Of a stretch of DNA of 64,000 bases, positions 34,666 to 42,118 are shown piece after piece. The stretch lies in contig JADKHH010000007.1 of assembly GCA_016721905.1 (NCBI GenBank), positions 62,001 to 126,000 on the forward strand, given 5' to 3'. The translations under genes and the position numbers were made by a program. How positions within the stretch are numbered: position 1 is the stretch's first letter; every line of letters starts with the position of its first letter. Under the pieces are notes generated by a model that was not told the origin of the DNA, made no database searches, and saw nothing but the letters and a program-made list of their open reading frames with translations. Source of the DNA: Candidatus Opimibacter skivensis (GTDB lineage: Bacteria > Bacteroidota > Bacteroidia > Chitinophagales > Saprospiraceae).

Positions 34666-34775
34666 CGTCCATTTGTTTTCGGGACAACTCACCCCCGCCC
34701 CCTCTCTCAAGTTACAGTATAGTTTATTGGATACAGTTTTATCAGGAAAGAGGGGAGGTATGATCTGTCAATAGC
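34666..34775. repeat. 110-bp direct repeat, copy 2
   Basis: Second copy of the element at 33944-34054, in the same orientation, starting 100 bp after the DUF1801 stop codon. Confidence 0.88.
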
Positions 34776-35160
34776 ACGAGAACCGCCCTTCATTAACTGC
34801 CCTTCCTCCTGCCTTGCCCTGCCTTGCTCCTTACGGTGCCGGTTAAAGAAACTGCCGTGGATGCATTTGTGCCGGAAAAAGGTGCCTTGGGTTAAATGGT
34901 GAACTTCTCGTGGGTAGGCGGTGCCAGAAAAACGAGTTAAGCCCAGAATTAAAGAAAACCTGAAGCTCCGAGGCCCTTTGATCGGCCTTAACCAGAGACA
35001 CGTTTTAAAGAAATGGTGCGAACCAATGAAGCGTTCAGAGCCTAGAACTACAGTGGAGCAGGGGTGGTGTTTATCCTCCAAGATTAGCCTCGTTCAATTT
35101 TTCGCGCAGATTCTGAATATCACCTAATTGACTTGACCTTGTAACGGGAGAGCCGCATTT
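34776..35160. other. gene-free stretch without recognised content
   Basis: Open frames exist on both strands, but none has a recognisable domain, a signal peptide or a homologue-like pattern. The sequence is not simple repeat either. It may be a decayed element or a non-coding RNA; I cannot choose. Confidence 0.3.
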
Positions 35161-35174
35161 GAACTTCTTCAAAA

Positions 35175-35385
35175 ATATTTTCGCGCAACGGACGCAACGC
35201 CTGTTACCTTTGAAAAATTTCGCGCAAAGACGCAGTTTTGAATCTCACATGATTATTTTTCACGCAAAGACGCAAAGACGCAGTTTTGAATCTCACACGT
35301 TTATTTTTCGCGCAGAGACTCAGAGGCGCAGTTTTAGTTGCACTATCCTCTCCTTGCCCCTTGCTCCTTGCCCCTTGCCCCTTGC
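35175..35385. repeat. CGCAAAGACGCA-type repeats and CCCTTGCTC repeats
   Basis: Three related blocks of CGCGCAAAGACGCAGTTTTGAATCTCAC type, each followed by an AT-rich TTATTTTTC link, lead into CCTTGCCCCTTGCTCC words. The run ends at the stop codon of the aromatic-rich protein gene. Non-coding. Confidence 0.75.
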
Positions 35386-36969
35386 TCAATTCTTCCTTGG
35401 AGGTGCAGTCTGCCGTGGGGGTGATGGAGCCTTAGAAGGCGCCTGCCTTGTAGGTGCCGTTCGCTGTGGTGTCTTTGGAGGTGTATACCTTGGTTGTGAT
35501 TTCAGTTGATCCCATGTTTTCGCATGCGTCTCTTTAGCACGATCAATCGTCTCCGGCCTGGATATCTTCTCATGCTCTATCACTTTATCCTTTGGCACGT
35601 ATTTCTCCGGTACACCCTTTGGAAATGGCTCGTACTCGCGTAGCTTACTGGGTTGAGGTTCTTTCTGAACAGGTTGTTTGAGGGCAGGTTTAAGCGTAGG
35701 ATACCTATCCACATTTGTCTTGAGAAATTCGCGTTCGGTTGGTGCCGGGTCTGCGGAGACTCTCACTGCTTCGTCATAATCTATCTTAAATTTTCCATAC
35801 TCCTTGATCCGTTCCACCCGATTTTCCGGATCCTTAAACCAATCAGCGGGCACGGCTGACTTATGACCTTCTTCGAAACTTCTCAGCACAGGTTGCACCG
35901 TCGCGCCTGAACGTCTTGGACCATAATAATGATTGATCACCTGGTCTGTAAAATGAGGATAATGATAGAAGTGATGATCATCATAAAACGTCCATCCGAT
36001 AAAGAAACTGGATGGCATACCCACTACAAACATGACATTGCCAGGGCCATAATAATACCCCCAATGATACCAATAAGGATATGGATACCAGCAAGGATAG
36101 GTATACCAATGAGGCCATCCAAACCAATACGGATAGGGCTGCCAGACATACTCCACGTACAATGGGTCTGCATACATTTGAGGTGCAGGTTCCTGGTAGA
36201 CATCATCATACCCCTGCTCTTGCGCAAACTCCTGTGCCGCTTCTTCAAACTCCTGGGTTGCCTCCGGATCCTCTTCCAGTTGTGTCTTCCATGCACTCAA
36301 CTCGTTAGCTTGTTGCTCAGCCACAATGATATTCAGCGAATCGAGTTCCTGCATCAGTTGCTGCGGATTGCTCTTGTAGATATCTCCCAACAGAATGGTC
36401 ATACTGATATGTTCGGTCAGGATTGTGACTACGCCTGGCAACTTCAACAAAGACCAATAGGCTTGACGGGCAGGTTCCGGATAAGAAGATAACATAGAAT
36501 GAAATGCATCATCTGCGTCCTTGTACAAATGTTGAATATCCCTGAGCAACTCGAAATACTTTTTATGGATATGCTCCGCGTCTTCATGTATTTCCACCGG
36601 GTATGCCTGCAACATTGCAGTCAATTCCTTATTCGACAGTTTCTCCTGATGTTTACAAATCGTATCCATCAGATCCGGATATCGAACGAGATTGTAGATC
36701 TTCCGCTGATCTTCTTCCGGCAGGTTCATGATTTTATCCTTAAACTGCTTTTCGGTATTGCGACGTATATTTTCCATACGCACCAGGATCTCCGGATGGG
36801 TTGATGCTTCCAGGATAGCTGCTCTTTCTTTATGCGGATAGAGTGCGATAGCCTGGATGGCACTTTGTTCTTCTTCCTGCAATTGATTCAGCATCCCCGA
36901 ACGCTGGGCTTGCATAGTCAATGTCGAATAAAAGAAAAAAACTCCCTGGACAATAATGCGGAATTTCAT
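35386..36969 (-). CDS. secreted DUF3300-like protein with Tyr/Trp-rich segment
   Basis: A 527-residue secreted protein. After the signal peptide (1-21) comes a helical domain of about 220 residues beginning QAIALYPHKERAAILEAST, similar to the AIALYPDxLLAxIL pattern of DUF3300. A segment very rich in Tyr, Trp and Pro (about 270-330; YPYWFGWPHWYTYP, GYYYGPGN) follows, then a charged, Pro-rich tail ending RQTAPPRKN. The aromatic stretch could insert in or coat the outer membrane. Function unknown. It starts 15 bp after the stop of the cytochrome c gene, so the two form a likely operon. Confidence 0.75.
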   Translation of the reverse strand: MKFRIIVQGVFFFYSTLTMQAQRSGMLNQLQEEEQSAIQAIALYPHKERAAILEASTHPEILVRMENIRRNTEKQFKDKIMNLPEEDQRKIYNLVRYPDLMDTICKHQEKLSNKELTAMLQAYPVEIHEDAEHIHKKYFELLRDIQHLYKDADDAFHSMLSSYPEPARQAYWSLLKLPGVVTILTEHISMTILLGDIYKSNPQQLMQELDSLNIIVAEQQANELSAWKTQLEEDPEATQEFEEAAQEFAQEQGYDDVYQEPAPQMYADPLYVEYVWQPYPYWFGWPHWYTYPCWYPYPYWYHWGYYYGPGNVMFVVGMPSSFFIGWTFYDDHHFYHYPHFTDQVINHYYGPRRSGATVQPVLRSFEEGHKSAVPADWFKDPENRVERIKEYGKFKIDYDEAVRVSADPAPTEREFLKTNVDRYPTLKPALKQPVQKEPQPSKLREYEPFPKGVPEKYVPKDKVIEHEKISRPETIDRAKETHAKTWDQLKSQPRYTPPKTPQRTAPTRQAPSKAPSPPRQTAPPRKN

Positions 36970-36984
36970 AACCTTTGATTTGAA

Positions 36985-37467
36985 CTATTTATAGGGGTAT
37001 GGATTAGTCGGCATCACCAACTTATATTCAGATTGCAGAAATGCAACAATATCTACAAGTTGCTGGACTGTCATGACCTCATTGTATGCGCGTGTTGACA
37101 TCTTTGACATCCCTTCTGGTGTAGTCAACTGTTGATCCGTCAGAAGGTTTTTTTGTGAAATCTTATGGGATGGATTGATAACAGAGGTAACTAGTTCACC
37201 ATACGTCTTCAGTGAAGTCACGTCGCCACCTAGTTTAACCTCCGGATAATCGTTTTCCCCAGGCCCGGCCCAAGGAATATCTCCTACGGCATGACAATCT
37301 GTGCAATTCATGGCAGAAAACATTTTTTTACCTTCAGCAATATTTCCTTCTGGAAGCACAAATCCCCTGGCCTCTTTCTGGCAGGCCATGATGAGTACAA
37401 AAAAAGATAAAAAAAGCACCCATGCCATTGAAGGCCTGAGGCTTGCAAACAGGGTTATATTTCTCAT
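36985..37467 (-). CDS. cytochrome c lipoprotein
   Basis: A 160-residue protein with a lipoprotein signal (VLFLSFFVLIMACQK, lipobox Cys29) and one heme-binding motif CTDCH (Cys55, Cys58, His59) in GKKMFSAMNCTDCHAVG. A methionine in GMSKMSTRAYN or nearby may be the second iron ligand. The tail QQLVDIVAFLQSEYKL is the usual C-terminal helix of class I cytochromes c. It should carry electrons in the periplasm, anchored to a membrane. It is divergent from arylsulfatase 1 with 213 bp between start codons. A start at Met14 is possible. Confidence 0.88.
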   Translation of the reverse strand: MRNITLFASLRPSMAWVLFLSFFVLIMACQKEARGFVLPEGNIAEGKKMFSAMNCTDCHAVGDIPWAGPGENDYPEVKLGGDVTSLKTYGELVTSVINPSHKISQKNLLTDQQLTTPEGMSKMSTRAYNEVMTVQQLVDIVAFLQSEYKLVMPTNPYPYK

Positions 37468-37680
37468 GACTTGTCTGATTTAAAATACCGGATTAAACTA
37501 CTCCTTCAGGAGGAGCTTTCATATGACCAGGATCATACGTGGTGAACACCATGGTCATTGACTTTAAAGACCGGCTCAGGGATTCCGGAATGACCCACAT
37601 CACACATGGAAACAATCTATGTCATTTAGCCTGAGATCGCTAAAGCGCTATCTTTACAAATCTTAAATAAATTCAATAGT

Positions 37681-40023
37681 ATGAAAACCTTCCTTCATTC
37701 TCTTGCCCGTTGTCTGCCTATCCTGGCAGCAATGATTATTGTAGCCCCAATCTCCGCGCAGGAATTAGATCGCACCAGCTTACCGATCAAGGAACCCGTG
37801 CGCAAGACTTATACAGAACTGGATGTACGCAATGCCACAGCACCACCAAGGTTTGAGGTAAAAGCTCCCGCGAAAGCACCCAACGTGGTCGTTGTCCTGA
37901 TTGATGATATGGGATTCGGAGCCTCTGAATCATTTGGCGGCCCCGTGCACATGCCTAACCTTGATCGACTGGCAAACGCCGGATTGAAATACAATCGTTT
38001 TCATACTACCGCGCTCTGCTCTCCGACGCGCGTTGCCTTGCTGACCGGTTACAACCATCACAGCAACAATGCGGGATGTATTATGGAAACGGCTACCACC
38101 TTTCCGGGAAATACTGGTGTAAGGCCTCAATCCATAACACCGATGGCAGAGGTATTGCGACAGAATGGGTACAATACTGCTGCCTTTGGTAAGTATCACG
38201 AAACACCACCATGGGAAATCTCCAATTCAGGCCCGCTGGACCGTTGGCCCACGCATTCCGGATTTGAAAAATTTTATGGTTTCATCGGTGGTGAAACCAA
38301 TCAATGGGCTCCGCTGATTTACGATGGCACTACGCAGGTAGAACTACCGGATGATCCGAAATACCATTTTACAACTGACATGACTAACCAGGCTATATCC
38401 TGGGTGAGCTTTCAACAAGCCTTGTCTCCTGAAAAGCCTTTCTTCATTTATTTTGCTCCTGGAGCAACACATGCTCCGCATCATGTACCACAAGCGTGGG
38501 CAGACAAATACAAGGGAAAATTTGACCAGGGATGGGATGCAGTCCGTCAACAAACATTGGATAGGCAGAAAAAACTCGGTGTAGTTCCGGCGAACACAAC
38601 ACTGGCGCCTAAGCCTACGGATATTAAAGACTGGGACAAACTATCTGCGGATGAGAAAAAACTATTTGCACGTCAAATGGAAGTGTATGCAGGATTTGGT
38701 GAACAAACGGATTATGAAGTGGGTCGGCTTATAACTGCTATTGAGGGTCTGGGGGTCATGGACAATACCATCTTTATCTATATCGCCGGCGATAATGGCG
38801 CGAGTGCTGAAGGACAAATGAATGGCATGTACAGCGAGATGACCTATTTTAACGGAGTACCGGAAACAGTCCCTGACATGCTGAAGCATTATGATGAATG
38901 GGGATCTGAGAGCACCTATCCGCATTTTAGTGCAGGATGGGCTGTAGCCATGGATGCGCCATTCTCTTATACCAAACAAGTTGCTTCTGACTTTGGAGGC
39001 ACACGGAATGGAATGGTCATTCATTGGCCTGCCGGTATCCAGGCTAAAGGAGAATTACGTTCACAGTTTGGACATGTCATTGACATTGCACCAACTATTT
39101 ATGAGGTTACGAAGATACCTGCCCCTGCCATGGTGAACGGAATCATGCAGGATCCGATTGAAGGAACCAGTCTTGCGTATACATTCAGAGATGGAGGCGC
39201 TGCAGAGAAACATACCCAGCAATATTTTGAGATGTTTGGCAATCGGGGTATTTACAAAGACGGATGGTTGGCAAGAACGATCCACAGAGTAGCATGGCTC
39301 CCAAAACCACCGCTGCCTCTGGCAGAGGACATTTGGGATCTTTATAATACTACTGAAGATTTTAGCTTGTCAAAGAACCTTGCAACACAAAATCCTGAAA
39401 AGTTGAAAGAACTGCAGCGTCTTTTTATGAGCGATGCAGAAAAATACCATGTATTGCCGATTGATGACAGGCTCCTGGAAAGAACCAATGCCGAATTGAT
39501 GGGTAGGCCTACTGTCATGGGTAAGAGGACTTCTGTCACATACGGCGAAGGCATGAAAGGAATGGGTGTTGATATCTTTATTGACCTGCGCAATAAATCC
39601 TATACCATCACTGCTGAAGTGGAGGTAGATAAAAAAGGAAATGGGGTGATCGTTTGCCAGGGTGGAAGGTTTGGAGGTTTATCTTTTTATTTAAAAGATG
39701 GCAAACCTGCTTTCAGCTATAATTATCTTGGGCTGAATACTGAAACCATCATCGCCAAAAAAGCACTGAAAGCTGGAAAATATACATTGGTATATGATTT
39801 CAAATATGATGGTGGTGGGCCAGGCAAAGGTGGCACCGGAACAATCACATCGAACGGTGTACAAATAGCAGAAGGGAAACTCACACGTACCCAGCCCGGA
39901 ATATTTTCTGTAGATGATCTCGCTGATGTGGGGGCAGATGATGGAACTCCGGTAGCCGGCTACGAAAGCCCTTTTAAATTTAAGGGTAAGATCAACAAAG
40001 TGACCATCGACCAGAAAAAATAA
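37681..40023 (+). CDS. secreted arylsulfatase 1
   Basis: A 780-residue sulfatase (alkaline phosphatase fold) that hydrolyses sulfate esters. The signal peptide ends near PISAQ. Metal site IDDMGFG (about 76-82) and the maturation motif CSPTR (Cys113 to Arg117, in ALCSPTRVALLTG) are intact, so Cys113 should be converted to formylglycine. Further signatures are GYNTAAFGKYHETPPWE and GDNGASAEG. After the catalytic domain comes a C-terminal beta domain (about 640-780; VIVCQGGRFGGLSFYLKDG). Related to sulfatase 2 at 42119-44548. The glycine-zipper and NTF2-like genes follow on the same strand. A TATCTTTA near-match to the -7 box lies at 37649-37656. Confidence 0.95.
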   Translation: MKTFLHSLARCLPILAAMIIVAPISAQELDRTSLPIKEPVRKTYTELDVRNATAPPRFEVKAPAKAPNVVVVLIDDMGFGASESFGGPVHMPNLDRLANAGLKYNRFHTTALCSPTRVALLTGYNHHSNNAGCIMETATTFPGNTGVRPQSITPMAEVLRQNGYNTAAFGKYHETPPWEISNSGPLDRWPTHSGFEKFYGFIGGETNQWAPLIYDGTTQVELPDDPKYHFTTDMTNQAISWVSFQQALSPEKPFFIYFAPGATHAPHHVPQAWADKYKGKFDQGWDAVRQQTLDRQKKLGVVPANTTLAPKPTDIKDWDKLSADEKKLFARQMEVYAGFGEQTDYEVGRLITAIEGLGVMDNTIFIYIAGDNGASAEGQMNGMYSEMTYFNGVPETVPDMLKHYDEWGSESTYPHFSAGWAVAMDAPFSYTKQVASDFGGTRNGMVIHWPAGIQAKGELRSQFGHVIDIAPTIYEVTKIPAPAMVNGIMQDPIEGTSLAYTFRDGGAAEKHTQQYFEMFGNRGIYKDGWLARTIHRVAWLPKPPLPLAEDIWDLYNTTEDFSLSKNLATQNPEKLKELQRLFMSDAEKYHVLPIDDRLLERTNAELMGRPTVMGKRTSVTYGEGMKGMGVDIFIDLRNKSYTITAEVEVDKKGNGVIVCQGGRFGGLSFYLKDGKPAFSYNYLGLNTETIIAKKALKAGKYTLVYDFKYDGGGPGKGGTGTITSNGVQIAEGKLTRTQPGIFSVDDLADVGADDGTPVAGYESPFKFKGKINKVTIDQKK

Positions 40024-40068
40024 TGTCTGTATATTAACGCCCTTTAGCGTTATTAAAAACTATAAATC

Positions 40069-40629
40069 ATGAAACCAACCAGTCTATCCCCTCTTGGAAT
40101 AAGGCTTTTCATTCTGCTTACTTTCCTGGTCTCTTTTGGATCGATGACCGCACAAAATACTGTCGCACCGACCATGATGGACACGTCAAAGATGACGTAC
40201 AACCAGATTTCTCAAACAATGAAGTTGTATGTGTTCCCTGCTAAGGGGCAAAGCCAGTCGCAACAGAAGAAGGATGAATACGAATGTTATAATTGGGCTG
40301 TGGGGCAATCCGGCATAGATCCTCTCCACCCTCCGAAGGTCGAAGCCGCTCCAGTTCAATCCGGTCCTACAGGAGCTGCAGTTGGGGGTGCTGCAAAAGG
40401 TGCTGCTGCCGGAGCTGCAATTGGTGCCATCACCGGAGATGCAGGCGAAGGAGCTGCTGTCGGTGCCATCGTTGGTGGTATCGCCGGAAGAAGGCAGGGA
40501 CAAGCAGCACAAGCAAATGCCAATGCAACTGCTCAAAAAAATACGGCTGCCGAAGAACAGGCTATGAAAGACAGCTTCACAAAAGCATTTTCAGCCTGCC
40601 TCGAAGGCAAAGGATATACTATTAAATAA
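40069..40629 (+). CDS. secreted glycine-zipper protein
   Basis: A 186-residue protein with a signal peptide (about 1-29, ending SMTAQ), a conserved VFPAKGQSQSQQKKDEYECY block followed by NWAVGQSGIDP (about 55-85), then an Ala/Gly-rich glycine-zipper membrane segment (GAAVGGAAKGAAAGAAIGAI and GAAVGAIVGGIAG, about 103-144) and a charged tail. Such proteins sit in the outer membrane or periplasm and may form helical pores. It follows arylsulfatase 1 by 45 bp and precedes the NTF2-like gene by 50 bp, so all three may share a transcript. Confidence 0.82.
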   Translation: MKPTSLSPLGIRLFILLTFLVSFGSMTAQNTVAPTMMDTSKMTYNQISQTMKLYVFPAKGQSQSQQKKDEYECYNWAVGQSGIDPLHPPKVEAAPVQSGPTGAAVGGAAKGAAAGAAIGAITGDAGEGAAVGAIVGGIAGRRQGQAAQANANATAQKNTAAEEQAMKDSFTKAFSACLEGKGYTIK

Positions 40630-40679
40630 GCCTTCCAATTGACCATTCTAATTTCATCTTAACTATTAAAAAAACAATC

Positions 40680-41180
40680 ATGAAATATCTGTTCTTACTT
40701 GCAGGAATCGCTCTCTTTCTGGGAGGTTGTGCTTCTGGCTCCGACAAGGTAAATGCTGAAAATATTGAGCTGGTCAATAAATACATCAAGGCCGTAGAAG
40801 AGATGGACTTTGAAGCCATGGGTGAATATCTTGATGAAAACTATATGGGCCTTGGACCTTCTTATGGGGACACGATCTACAAGCAGCAAGCCGTTGAAAA
40901 CTGGAAGGAAAATGTGACCAATCTCTACAAGAAAATCCACTACAACAAGTCCAAAAGCGCGGCTGTGAATATCCCCGACGGAATAAATAAGGGCAACTGG
41001 GTCGGTAACTGGGCTGAACTGGCGATTGAATACCAAAATGGTGGATCTGTTACTATCTGGGCCAACACAGACTACCTGGTGGAAAACGGGAAAATCATCA
41101 GAAGCTGGACATTCTACAATGAAGCAGATGCGCTCAGGCAACTGGGATATAAAATCGTAGCACCTTCCGCAACGGAATAA
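40680..41180 (+). CDS. NTF2-like (SnoaL-type) lipoprotein
   Basis: A 166-residue protein with a lipoprotein signal (KYLFLLAGIALFLGGCASG, Cys18) and an NTF2-like cone fold: IELVNKYIKAVEEMDFEAMGEYL (about 29-51), NWKENVTNLYKKI, then strands ending GKIIRSWTFYNEADALRQLGY. This fold either binds a ligand or catalyses simple reactions; no catalytic residue can be named. It ends the sulfatase 1 gene group and is followed by a rho-independent terminator. Confidence 0.85.
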   Translation: MKYLFLLAGIALFLGGCASGSDKVNAENIELVNKYIKAVEEMDFEAMGEYLDENYMGLGPSYGDTIYKQQAVENWKENVTNLYKKIHYNKSKSAAVNIPDGINKGNWVGNWAELAIEYQNGGSVTIWANTDYLVENGKIIRSWTFYNEADALRQLGYKIVAPSATE

Positions 41181-41206
41181 AAGATTAATATCCTGGATAA
41201 AAAATG

Positions 41207-41232
41207 GGCTTTCCTATCGGAAGGCCTTTTTT
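41207..41232 (+). terminator. rho-independent terminator after the NTF2-like gene
   Basis: GGCTTTCC-TATC-GGAAGGCC (one wobble pair) is followed by TTTTTT. It ends the sulfatase 1 group; the end of the convergent barrel protein gene overlaps it. Confidence 0.8.
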
Positions 41233-41887
41233 ATTTGCATACTATATCAAAATCTTTCGAAAGGGTCAGAATAAAAAAGGGATCGGCAGTCAAGGAACTA
41301 TAGAAATATCCGGTAATGTCTACATCCTTCACACTGGTACTGACCAGCAATCCTCGTTGAATATCAGGGGATGATTGGTATGTCCTGAGATTCTGAACAC
41401 TCAACCCTACTGCAAGCCAATCTGTCAATGCATATGACATATCAGTCCATGTGTAGAAATAATTACTAAAATAATCATTCCCATACGCCACGATATCAAA
41501 TACATATTCTGATTCCGAATAGAAGGAAAACCTGCTGAAATCTAATTGGATCAATGCCCCGGCCGCAAATGCATTCGTTCTGCCCACCAGTCCACCAACC
41601 ATCGGAGTGATAACATACGCCAGGTGATCGCCTCCCATAAAATTATACCCTACCCATCCGGAGAAGGTATTGATGTCCTCATAGTTATATCGCGCTCCCA
41701 GATGCAGATGACTTTTGTTTACTTCATAGGTTGGCAGCAAGTAAAAAGCATCCTGGAAAAAGTTAAAATTGAGGGACGCACTATGTTCCCATTTGGAAAA
41801 TGTAGTTGAATCACTTTCCTGCGCGAGGATACCTGTAGCGAAGAAAAACCCTAATCCAAGCAAACTTATTTTCAAGAAGTTTTCCAT
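41231..41887 (-). CDS. outer-membrane beta-barrel protein
   Basis: A 218-residue protein with a signal peptide (1-22, ending GILAQ). The rest is alternating short strands with aromatic residues (SASLNFNFFQDAFYLLPTYE, LGARYNYEDINTFSGWVGYN), ending with FFILTLSKDFDIVCK. This is the pattern of small outer-membrane barrels. The specific family is not recognised. It is divergent from arylsulfatase 2, with the first TGTAG-N8-CTACA palindrome between them, so the two may be co-regulated. Confidence 0.72.
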   Translation of the reverse strand: MENFLKISLLGLGFFFATGILAQESDSTTFSKWEHSASLNFNFFQDAFYLLPTYEVNKSHLHLGARYNYEDINTFSGWVGYNFMGGDHLAYVITPMVGGLVGRTNAFAAGALIQLDFSRFSFYSESEYVFDIVAYGNDYFSNYFYTWTDMSYALTDWLAVGLSVQNLRTYQSSPDIQRGLLVSTSVKDVDITGYFYSSLTADPFFILTLSKDFDIVCK

Positions 41888-41952
41888 TAATAAACTACAT
41901 ATGTTGCTGGATGAGGTTAAAAATGCCTGATTTCGTTGAAATACTTCATTTA

Positions 41953-41970
41953 TGTAGCTAGAATACTACA
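41953..41970. promoter_or_regulatory. TGTAG-N8-CTACA palindrome, site 1
   Basis: TGTAGCTAGAATACTACA lies between the divergent barrel protein gene and arylsulfatase 2, 148 bp before the latter's start. It is one of four copies in this block. Confidence 0.6.
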
Positions 41971-42118
41971 ACTGCGGCGAAATGGTCCAGGATTATAACC
42001 TTATTTTTACATGAATATTTTGTATCCTTTTTATGATGCAAGAAAAGTTTGCATCCCGATGGGATATATCTGCGTTTCGAACACACTACATTACGATTCG
42101 AAATAAATCTTTTCATTT

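Noticed and set aside
34707..35127. Possible genes on either strand in the gene-free stretch
   Set aside because: One runs into the 110-bp repeat and neither has a recognisable domain; kept only as an unexplained region.
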